Source of the DNA: an uncultured SAR86 cluster bacterium
Lineage (GTDB): Bacteria; Pseudomonadota; Gammaproteobacteria; Magnimaribacterales; D2472
Direction: 5' to 3'
Length of the DNA: 61,181 nt
Assembly: GCA_902622845.1 (NCBI GenBank)
Contig: CACNRI010000005.1
Span: forward strand, 1 to 61,181
The translations under genes and the position numbers were made by a program. The notes under the pieces were generated by a model that had not been told where the DNA came from, made no database searches, and saw nothing but the letters and a program-made list of their open reading frames with translations. Below are positions 36,996-43,822 of the stretch, in pieces (position 1 is the stretch's first letter; each line of letters opens with the position of its first letter).

Positions 36996-37679
36996 TTATT
37001 TAATTAGGACTGGAATGATTTTTTCAACCTCTTGAATTGACAAATCCCCATATATAGAAATTATTCTGCCATCAGCAGTTGGATACAAATAGATAAGTTT
37101 ATTACCTGACTTCCAATACTTGTTTTCATTTATGCCAATCCTATTAGGTTCAACTCTAACCTGAATCTTCCTTTTACCCTTAACAAAATGTCCAGGATTG
37201 TTATCTAAGCGATTAAAGCCAACTGGAGAGAGATCAATTGCAAGATCATCTCCATATAATTTTCCATTGCTGTCAATTACGGACATTACATGAGGTATCA
37301 GATCCTTTTCAATCATGCTGAAAGTTTTGGCAGCCTCTTCACTCTCAATAGCGTCCCTTATTTGGGAGTTAATAAACTCTGACTCAGAAAATCTAGAATC
37401 AAAAGGGTTATTTATAATCATAACTGTAAGAAGAACTGTTGCTGCTGCAGTTAGTCCATTGCCAACCCATCTTTTTTGAACAAAATCTGAAATATTTGTA
37501 AAAATTGAGACCACCTTGTCATCTTTTTCAGAAATGACACTAATTAATCCATAATTTTTTAACTTACTTAATAACTCAGGATCTTTTTTTGTCGCCTCTA
37601 GCAAATAATCTAATTCACCCTCAGTCAACTCATTATCATAATAAGCCGATATCAATTGGTCTATATCAGTCTTTTTCAT
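36996..37679 (-). CDS. Anti-sigma-E factor with RseB-like periplasmic part
   Basis: A 227-residue single-pass protein. Residues 5-45 resemble the RseA/MucA cytoplasmic anti-sigma domain (LISAYYDNELTEGELDYLL). A membrane helix lies at about 74-90. The periplasmic part, especially 148-227 (SPVGFNRLDNN and GRIISIYGDLSIQEVEKIIP), looks like the C-terminal domain of RseB/MucB rather than the usual short RseA tail. No separate mucB exists before mucD, 3 bases on. I infer that it sequesters RpoE at the inner membrane and may contain its own sensory part; the RseB likeness is by eye. The start overlaps rpoE by 14 bases. Confidence 0.75.
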   Translation of the reverse strand: MKKTDIDQLISAYYDNELTEGELDYLLEATKKDPELLSKLKNYGLISVISEKDDKVVSIFTNISDFVQKRWVGNGLTAAATVLLTVMIINNPFDSRFSESEFINSQIRDAIESEEAAKTFSMIEKDLIPHVMSVIDSNGKLYGDDLAIDLSPVGFNRLDNNPGHFVKGKRKIQVRVEPNRIGINENKYWKSGNKLIYLYPTADGRIISIYGDLSIQEVEKIIPVLIK

Positions 37680-38238
37680 ATAATTCTTCTTTAAAATAAT
37701 TAACTATTTCTTCCCTTGCTCTGAATATTCTCGATCTGACAGTTCCAACAGGACAATTAGTGACTGTAGCAATTTCTTCATAACTCTTTCCTTCAAACTC
37801 TCTCAGGAAAAATGCAGTTTTTAATTTTTCAGGCATTGAGCTTAAAAATAAATTAAGGTCTTTTTTAAGTTGTTCATTGGAGATAAATGATAATGGATCT
37901 AGATCTTGAGGTAAGTCATATTGATGCTCATCAATTGATATAGATGTTTTTTCAAATTGTGTTGATGGCTTTTTAACAAAATTCTTTGCTAAATTAATTG
38001 CTATTCTATATATCCAAGTATAGAAACTACTATCTCCTCTAAACTTTTCAAGATTAGTCCATGCCTTAATAAATGTCTGCTGAGTTAGATCTTCAGCATC
38101 TGAGTGAGTTTTTAAAAAGCCATATAAAACACTCATAATACGTGGCTGATATTTAATAACCATAAGGTTAAAAGCATCTTTGTCTCCATTTCTTGCCTTC
38201 TTTAAAAGTGAGGCTTCATTTTTCTGAGGAATATTCAT
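37666..38238 (-). CDS. rpoE: RNA polymerase sigma-E factor
   Basis: A 190-residue ECF sigma factor of the RpoE/AlgU group. Region 2 spans about 25-90 (YGFLKTHSDAEDLTQQTFIKAW, FYTWIYRIAINLAKNF) and region 4 about 130-185 (FEGKSYEEIATVTNCPVGTVRSRIFRAREE). It heads the envelope-stress cluster and the long downstream run. A sigma-E-like promoter lies immediately upstream, suggesting autoregulation. Confidence 0.95.
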   Translation of the reverse strand: MNIPQKNEASLLKKARNGDKDAFNLMVIKYQPRIMSVLYGFLKTHSDAEDLTQQTFIKAWTNLEKFRGDSSFYTWIYRIAINLAKNFVKKPSTQFEKTSISIDEHQYDLPQDLDPLSFISNEQLKKDLNLFLSSMPEKLKTAFFLREFEGKSYEEIATVTNCPVGTVRSRIFRAREEIVNYFKEELYEKD

Positions 38239-38256
38239 TACTCATACCTCAAACAT

Positions 38257-38284
38257 TAAGACATTCAAAAGTATAAAAAGTTCT
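38257..38284 (-). promoter_or_regulatory. Probable sigma-E promoter of rpoE
   Basis: Read on the minus strand: AGAACTT (38278-38284), 16-base spacer, TCTTA (38257-38261). This fits the sigma-E pattern GGAACTT-N16-TCTRA closely, with one change in each element, and lies 18 bases from the rpoE start, in the gap after sdhE. Confidence 0.6.
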
Positions 38285-38285
38285 T

Positions 38286-38531
38286 CTATTTCTCATATTT
38301 TTTTAAATATTTTTTTATGAAATCTTCATGATCAGAATTTCCAAGCTTTATTCCTTTAAAAATAAAATCAAACAATGATTGATCATCATAAACTAAAAGT
38401 TCACGAAGTGTCTGGAGTTCACTTTCTGATATATTGTCAGCATGAAATTTAAAGAAATTTTCAAACAGAAGATCGAGCTCACGCATTCCCCTTCTGGATT
38501 TCCACTTAATTCTATTTATTTCAGCTTTCAT
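38286..38531 (-). CDS. sdhE: FAD assembly factor SdhE
   Basis: SdhE promotes covalent flavinylation of succinate dehydrogenase and fumarate reductase. The 81-residue helical protein carries the conserved RGMRELD motif (about residues 14-20) and FDFIFKG later. It diverges from ygfZ as in E. coli, and precedes rpoE on the same strand. Confidence 0.92.
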   Translation of the reverse strand: MKAEINRIKWKSRRGMRELDLLFENFFKFHADNISESELQTLRELLVYDDQSLFDFIFKGIKLGNSDHEDFIKKYLKKYEK

Positions 38532-38563
38532 CGGATAAAATAATTTAAAACAATATACCTATA

Positions 38564-39295
38564 ATTATCAAAAAACTAGAATCATATTTCAAACCGGGAT
38601 CTTTTGCTATTAATAAAAAGGTTATTTCCTTTAAAGGCAGTGAAGACAATATATTTGAACTTCTTCAAGGCCAAGTTACTGCAGATTTAAATGATCTTGA
38701 TTCGAGTAGGTATATACAGTCATGTCTTTGTGACGAAAAAGGATTTATAAAAGCTGAATTTTTGCTATCAAATGAAAATGGTCTTGAGGTTTACGTTGAT
38801 GAATCAGGCTTTAGTATTTTATTTGAAGAATTAAATAAATTTATAAAATTCTATAAGCTTGAAATGGAAATAAGCTCAAAGGAAGTCTTCTACAAATTCT
38901 CTCAAAATAATGACAATTTTGAGTATATCTTTTCAAACAACGGATTATTTTGCGATATTGATCTGAAAGCAAATAATGATGAAAAATTTCTTACAGTCGA
39001 ACAGTTTGAGTTGAATATTTTGCTTATGGGTCAATTTTCATTCGATTATAGAGATATTAACAAATATAGGCCTCATGATGTTGGGATGAATAAAAGTCAT
39101 GTATCCTTCTCAAAAGGTTGTTTCAGAGGGCAAGAAGTTATTGCAAGAACAGAACATCTAAGCAAAAAGAAAAAAGAAATTCTTCCTATTAAATCTGATG
39201 ATGAAGCGAATATAGATTCAAAAAAAATTGTGACTTTGAAAGAGATATCGTTTGAAAAGGATATTTTTAAACTTGTTAGTTTTATTCCTAACTAA
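38564..39295 (+). CDS. ygfZ: Folate-binding Fe-S/tRNA-modification protein YgfZ, non-canonical start
   Basis: YgfZ is a tetrahydrofolate-binding protein that supports Fe-S enzymes such as MiaB. The signature KGCFRGQEVIART (around 39113-39151) and the N-terminal FELLQGQVTADL with the segment SCLCDEKGFIKAEF identify it. The frame is open from 38549, but has no ATG, GTG or TTG until a TTG at 38762, which lies beyond conserved N-terminal sequence. I place the start at one of the ATA/ATT/ATC codons at 38561-38569 and give ATT at 38564; this would make 243 residues. No SD is seen. The alternatives are a base error near the start or a truncated protein from 38762. It converges with ung, overlapping 8 bases. 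Confidence 0.8.
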   Translation: MIKKLESYFKPGSFAINKKVISFKGSEDNIFELLQGQVTADLNDLDSSRYIQSCLCDEKGFIKAEFLLSNENGLEVYVDESGFSILFEELNKFIKFYKLEMEISSKEVFYKFSQNNDNFEYIFSNNGLFCDIDLKANNDEKFLTVEQFELNILLMGQFSFDYRDINKYRPHDVGMNKSHVSFSKGCFRGQEVIARTEHLSKKKKEILPIKSDDEANIDSKKIVTLKEISFEKDIFKLVSFIPN

Positions 39296-39965
39296 TCCAA
39301 TCAATATCATTTATCTTATGCTTACGAAGAAAGTTATTAGTTTTTGAAAAATGTTTACATCCAAAGAAACCTCTATGCGCTGATAAGGGTGAAGGGTGAG
39401 GAGCCTCTAAAATTAAATTTTTGTTATTAGAAAGAAGTTCTTTCTTTTTTCGTGCATAGGATCCCCAAAGTAAAAATACAATTCCATCCTTTGTATCAAC
39501 TGCTCTAATTACTGCATCAGTAAATTCTTGCCAACCTAAATCAGAATGAGATCCGGGACTACCTGGAAAAACACTCAGACATGTATTCAATAGAAGAACT
39601 CCTTGGTGTGCCCAGTTCGAAAGATCTCCTTGGGATCTCATTTCAGTTTTTAGATCTTCAGATATTTCCTTGAAAATGTTTTTTAGTGAAGGTGGATTAG
39701 GTACATTTTTCTGAACTGAGAAAGCAAGACCATGAGCTTGATTTGGTCCATGATATGGATCTTGTCCTAAAATCACCACCTTTACATTATTAAATGAGGT
39801 TAATTCAAGTGATTTAAAAATGTCCTTTGGGTGGGGATAAATTACTCTATTATTTTTAGAGCAATCTACAAGAAAGGCTTTAATTTTTTTCATATAATCT
39901 TTTTGGAACTCACCCTCTAGAAATGGTTTCCAGCTAATATCTACACCTTTGAAAAGATCACTCAT
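39288..39965 (-). CDS. ung: Uracil-DNA glycosylase
   Basis: Family 1 UDG excises uracil from DNA. The 225-residue protein has the water-activating motif GQDPYHGPNQAHGLAFSV, the uracil-binding LLLNTCLSV with its Asn, and the DNA-intercalating loop APHPSPLSAHRGFFGCKHF. Consensus DnaA boxes lie 15-50 bases upstream of the start, which may tie expression to replication. Confidence 0.98.
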   Translation of the reverse strand: MSDLFKGVDISWKPFLEGEFQKDYMKKIKAFLVDCSKNNRVIYPHPKDIFKSLELTSFNNVKVVILGQDPYHGPNQAHGLAFSVQKNVPNPPSLKNIFKEISEDLKTEMRSQGDLSNWAHQGVLLLNTCLSVFPGSPGSHSDLGWQEFTDAVIRAVDTKDGIVFLLWGSYARKKKELLSNNKNLILEAPHPSPLSAHRGFFGCKHFSKTNNFLRKHKINDIDWIS

Positions 39966-39979
39966 AAAACTATAAAATC

Positions 39980-40014
39980 TTATCCACAGATTCTGTGGAT
40001 AACTTTATGGATAA
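39980..40014. promoter_or_regulatory. DnaA box cluster upstream of ung
   Basis: A perfect TTATCCACA (39980-39988), a perfect inverted TGTGGATAA (39994-40002) 5 bases away, and a one-mismatch TATGGATAA (40006-40014). Close spacing of consensus boxes suggests real DnaA binding, either as an ung regulator or as part of an origin-like site. Confidence 0.65.
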
Positions 40015-40261
40015 CTTTAATATTATATTAAAAAACATTATTAAATAAGGGTCTCTATAAGATTGATCAAAAATTGATCAATTTTATTATATATTACCTT
40101 ATATCAGTACTTTACGTATATTTGGTATCTAATTTAATCTTATTTAATTTGCTATAAACAAAAACTATATGCTTGCCACAAACCTTGTGGGCAAATATGA
40201 ACAAATGTTTCACATTAAAAATATTTACTATTTGATGTGATAGATTAAAAAAATGCAGTTT
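40015..40261. other. AT-rich intergenic stretch with tandem GATC palindromes
   Basis: The rest of the ung-serA gap holds no credible gene. It is very AT-rich, has two copies of TTGATCAA at 40063-40070 and 40074-40081, an imperfect inverted repeat TTGCCACAA/TTGTGGGCAA near 40173-40195, and a 10-bp inverted repeat TCACATTAAA/TTTGATGTGA (40210-40219, 40231-40240, one mismatch). These are candidate protein sites or an unwinding region next to the DnaA boxes; none is proven. Confidence 0.5.
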
Positions 40262-41434
40262 TTAGCATAGTCTCACTGATAGTACATGCTCAATTTTTGT
40301 AAGATCTTCAATTAATTCTTTGGGTGGCTCGCCATCAAGATCTATTAAATTAATTGCAATATCATCCCTACTCTTATTTACCATATCGCTAATATTTAAT
40401 TTTTTATTCGCAATAAATTCTGCAATCTTCCCGATCATGCCTGGTTCGTTCTTATTAATAACAACTAATCTATGATCAGTTGATCTACTTAGCTTAATTC
40501 TTGGAAAATTAACGGAATTAATAATGTTGCCATTTTTTAGAAAGTCAACAACCTGCTCAGCTGCCATAACAGCACAGTTCACTTCGGCTTCTGATGTACT
40601 TGCTCCAATATGGGGTAATAAAATGACGTCGCCAAAATCATTTGCTCTTTGTGATAGCTCTATAGATGGAAAATCTGTAACAAAAGAGCTCAAAATTTTA
40701 CTTTGCAGGGCTTCAATAACATCATTGTTATTTACAATTCCTCCCCTTGAAAGGTTAATGAGCTTGGATCCCTGTTTAAAATGCTTTAACAAATCCTTAG
40801 ATATTAAATCTTTTGTACTATCAACAAGAGGAACATGAATAGAAATAAAGTCTGAACATCCAACAAGCTCTTCAATTGAGTTTGCCTTTTGTACCTCTTT
40901 TGGTAAACGCCATGCAGCATCTATAGAAATATATGGATCATAACCTATAAGCTTCATACCCAAAGCATCAGCAGATTGGGCTACCATTGATCCAATAGCG
41001 CCGAGACCAACAACACCCAGTGTTTTTCCATAAAGCTCGCTTCCTTTAAAATTCTTTTTTTCCTTCTCAATTTTTGAATTAAATTTACTAGCTTCATCAA
41101 TTTTTAGACTCTTCGCGAAAGAGTTTCCCTGAATTATCCCCCTTGAGGATAAAAGTAACCCACACAAAACAAGCTCCTTTACAGCATTTGCATTAGCACC
41201 AGGTGTATTAAATACTACAACCCCTCTTTTTGAGGCAATATCAACTGGAATATTGTTTACTCCAGCTCCTGCTCTGCCGATGCACAGTAACTGATCATTG
41301 AAGTTATTTTCATTCAAGACTTTACTTCTTAATAAAAGAGCCTCTGGCTCTTCTTCATTTAGTATTAAATTCTCTTTGGCTAAGTAATCAGTCCCCTCGG
41401 GGGCTATATTATTGAATATCTTATATTTATACAT
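40262..41434 (-). CDS. serA: D-3-phosphoglycerate dehydrogenase
   Basis: Oxidises 3-phosphoglycerate in the first step of serine synthesis. The 390-residue protein has the substrate-domain IGRAGAGVNNIPVDIASKRGV, the NAD-binding GLGAIG, catalytic Arg in NLSRGG and His in LPHIGAST, and a C-terminal ACT-like domain (about 325-390) with NEPGMIGKIAEFIANKKLNI, the usual site of serine feedback. Divergent from the ABC ATPase gene. Confidence 0.93.
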   Translation of the reverse strand: MYKYKIFNNIAPEGTDYLAKENLILNEEEPEALLLRSKVLNENNFNDQLLCIGRAGAGVNNIPVDIASKRGVVVFNTPGANANAVKELVLCGLLLSSRGIIQGNSFAKSLKIDEASKFNSKIEKEKKNFKGSELYGKTLGVVGLGAIGSMVAQSADALGMKLIGYDPYISIDAAWRLPKEVQKANSIEELVGCSDFISIHVPLVDSTKDLISKDLLKHFKQGSKLINLSRGGIVNNNDVIEALQSKILSSFVTDFPSIELSQRANDFGDVILLPHIGASTSEAEVNCAVMAAEQVVDFLKNGNIINSVNFPRIKLSRSTDHRLVVINKNEPGMIGKIAEFIANKKLNISDMVNKSRDDIAINLIDLDGEPPKELIEDLTKIEHVLSVRLC

Positions 41435-41494
41435 AAAACTTTTTGTGGAAAGTAAGCTAGTTTAATATATACAATTATTAAGGCATATAAAAAA

Positions 41495-42112
41495 ATGAAT
41501 TTAATTATAAAATCCCTAGATTTTTCTTATCAAAATGAAGAAGTTTTCAAAGATTTAAATCTTAACTTTAATTCTGGAGTCTTAAATCTAGTCTCAGGAC
41601 CGAGCGGCTCTGGAAAAACTACATTGTTAAATTTAATCGCTGGATTAGAAAAACCCTCATCTGGTTTAATAATGCTTGATAACAATATTCAATCAAGTAT
41701 CGATAAATTTGTTGAGCCTGAAAAAAGAAATATCGGCTTTGTTTTTCAAGATTTTGCTTTATTTCCGCATTTAAATATTAAACAAAATATTGAATTTTCT
41801 GAAAATGGAAATAAAGAATTATTTAATACATTAATTGATAATCTTTCTATTAAGAACCATCTCTCTAAATACCCTCATGAACTATCAGGAGGGCAACAAC
41901 AAAGGGCTTCAATAGCAAGAGCAATATACTCAGAACCAAAAATCCTTTTAATTGATGAGCCTGTTTCAAATCAAGATAAAAATAATAAAATTGAAATAAT
42001 AAAAATTATTTCAGATTTTGCAAAAGATAGAGAAATTGTATGTATTTTAGTTTCTCACGAAGAAATAAATAGTATTGCTCAGGTTGAGACTAGATCTTAT
42101 ACCCTTTCTTAA
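41495..42112 (+). CDS. Orphan ABC-transporter ATPase
   Basis: A 205-residue ATP-binding subunit. Walker A GPSGSGKTT is at 35-43, the Q-loop in GFVFQDFALFPHLN, signature LSGGQ at 130-134, Walker B ILLIDEP at 150-156 and the switch His in VSHEE. The D-loop is unusual (SNQD rather than SALD). The pattern is of the importer CysA/PotA/FbpC group but without their C-terminal regulatory domain, closer in size to ThiQ. No permease or binding protein is adjacent, so the substrate is unknown. Confidence 0.88.
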   Translation: MNLIIKSLDFSYQNEEVFKDLNLNFNSGVLNLVSGPSGSGKTTLLNLIAGLEKPSSGLIMLDNNIQSSIDKFVEPEKRNIGFVFQDFALFPHLNIKQNIEFSENGNKELFNTLIDNLSIKNHLSKYPHELSGGQQQRASIARAIYSEPKILLIDEPVSNQDKNNKIEIIKIISDFAKDREIVCILVSHEEINSIAQVETRSYTLS

Positions 42113-42113
42113 A

Positions 42114-43565
42114 TTAGAGATTTTTTGTTAAGTAATTCTTCCAGATTTGATAATCATCAATTAATTTTGGAGATTGTTTTGACTTAACTTCATCATATGA
42201 ACCAATTTCTTGGATTTCATCTATATCTTTAATGCCAGATCCCAGCAAGGCAATCTTAAAAGCACCTACTGCAGTTGATTCAATTTGGTCAGGTTTTTTT
42301 ACATTTGTCGATAAAGTATTGCTTAATAGTTGAAGAAACTTCCTATTTTTTACCATCCCACCATCAACCTTTAAAGAACGGACTGAAACACCGTCAAGTT
42401 CCAAAGCCTCAACGATTTCAAGGGTTTGGAAACAAATAGCTTTAAATACTGCTGTGATTATATCTTCTTTGCTACTATCTCTCTGAATGCCATGAATACT
42501 TCCTCTTATTTCAGAATTCCAATGCGGAGCTCCAAGACCAGTAAATGCAGGAATAAAGTTAACACCCCTTGAGTCAAAGTCTTCGTTAATAAGTTCCTCA
42601 CTTTCAGAAGAATCATCAAAGAACTGCATTTCATCTCTCAGCCATTGAATTGAGGTACCGGCAGAAAAGATACTGCCCTCAAGAGCATAGGAAACACTTT
42701 TGCCAAGCATACATCCTACTGTTGAAAGCAATCTTGCTTGAGATTCATAGATTTTTTCTTTCGTATTAACCATTAAAAAACAGCCCGTTCCGTAAGTGCT
42801 TTTCATTTCGCCGAACTCGAAGCAATTTTGTCCAAAAAGTGCTGATTGTTGATCGCCTATTACTCCAGTTATTGGAAACTTTTGATCATAAGCACCGATT
42901 GAACCAAAATTATCATCACAGGAACATATTTCAGGAAGAATATTTTTTGGTATATCAAATATCTCAAGAAGTGAGTCATCCCAGCCTAAAGTTTCAAGAT
43001 TCATTAACATTGTTCTCGAAGCATTTGTTGCATCTGTTTTATGGTTTTTTTCTTCTGTGAGATTCCAAATTAGATAAGTTTCTATTGTTCCAAAACAAAG
43101 CTCGCCATTTTCTGCCATTCTCCTAGCATTCTCCACATTATCAATGATCCACTTAATTTTTGTAGCGGAAAAATATGGATCTAACAGAAGTCCAGTTTTT
43201 TTTCTAATTTCACTTTCTAAATTTTTTTCCTTTTTTAGATCATTACATAAATCTGAGGTTCTTCTATCCTGCCATATAATTGCCGGATATATAGGCTTAC
43301 CTGTCAACCTATCCCAAACAATCACTGTTTCTCTTTGGTTCGTGATTCCGCAAGCGGCAATATCAACATCAGCGCTTTTCAATGCTTCTTTTATTGTTTC
43401 TTTTACACTACTCAGTATTTCATCCGGATTTGCCTCAACCCAACCATCATTTGGATATTGAAGCTCATATTCTTTCTGACTTTCTGCAATTATTTTTTGA
43501 TTTTCATCAAAAACTATTGCACGTGAGCTTGTTGTTCCTTGATCTATGGAAAGTATGTATTTCAT
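42114..43565 (-). CDS. glpK: Glycerol kinase
   Basis: Phosphorylates glycerol to glycerol-3-phosphate. The protein starts MKYILSIDQGTTSSRAIVFD (phosphate-binding loop), has GWVEANPDEI, the GVIGDQQSALFGQ hinge and the second nucleotide motif GLGAPHWN and VDGGMVKNRKFLQ. I choose the ATG at 43565 (483 residues); a longer frame from 43589 would run through a DnaA box and adds a non-conserved leader. No glpF or glpD is in the window. It converges with the ABC gene with one base between. Confidence 0.95.
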   Translation of the reverse strand: MKYILSIDQGTTSSRAIVFDENQKIIAESQKEYELQYPNDGWVEANPDEILSSVKETIKEALKSADVDIAACGITNQRETVIVWDRLTGKPIYPAIIWQDRRTSDLCNDLKKEKNLESEIRKKTGLLLDPYFSATKIKWIIDNVENARRMAENGELCFGTIETYLIWNLTEEKNHKTDATNASRTMLMNLETLGWDDSLLEIFDIPKNILPEICSCDDNFGSIGAYDQKFPITGVIGDQQSALFGQNCFEFGEMKSTYGTGCFLMVNTKEKIYESQARLLSTVGCMLGKSVSYALEGSIFSAGTSIQWLRDEMQFFDDSSESEELINEDFDSRGVNFIPAFTGLGAPHWNSEIRGSIHGIQRDSSKEDIITAVFKAICFQTLEIVEALELDGVSVRSLKVDGGMVKNRKFLQLLSNTLSTNVKKPDQIESTAVGAFKIALLGSGIKDIDEIQEIGSYDEVKSKQSPKLIDDYQIWKNYLTKNL

Positions 43566-43581
43566 TTTGATATTTTTACAT

Positions 43582-43701
43582 TTATCCACATCTTATCAAC
43601 TACTTTTTTACATTACTTTTACACCATATACACACTATATAGTGAATAAAAGTAAAAAATTCACAATATATTGTGTTTTTGGGGTTGATTTCTTATCCAC
43701 A
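43582..43701 (+). promoter_or_regulatory. nrdAB control region: DnaA boxes and NrdR boxes
   Basis: Two perfect DnaA boxes TTATCCACA at 43582-43590 and 43693-43701 flank two palindromes, CACTATATAGTG (43633-43644) and CACAATATATTGTG (43662-43675). The palindromes match the NrdR-box pattern and their centres are 30 bases apart, about three helical turns, as is usual for NrdR box pairs. NrdR represses ribonucleotide reductase genes when dATP is plentiful; DnaA regulates nrdAB in E. coli. The nrdA start is about 120 bases further on. Confidence 0.85.
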
Positions 43702-43822
43702 ATTTGATTATATGTACGAAGGCTAAGGAAAATCTAAAAAGCGCATACAAAAAACATAAAAATTCTTGCCTCACCCGAATAAATATAAATAGATTTTGTA
43801 GGGGATTTTTTGGGAAAAGGAA

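Noticed and set aside
40210-40240. Inverted repeat as a terminator for serA
   Set aside because: No T run follows on the minus strand and the stem has a mismatch; it is too far from the stop.
40171-40242. 23-codon ORF in the ung-serA gap
   Set aside because: No ribosome binding site, and its sequence is explained by the inverted repeats there.
39966-40261. Calling this region the chromosomal origin
   Set aside because: DnaA boxes and AT richness are suggestive, but strand bias does not switch and no usual oriC neighbour is present, so it is kept as a regulatory or origin-like site only.
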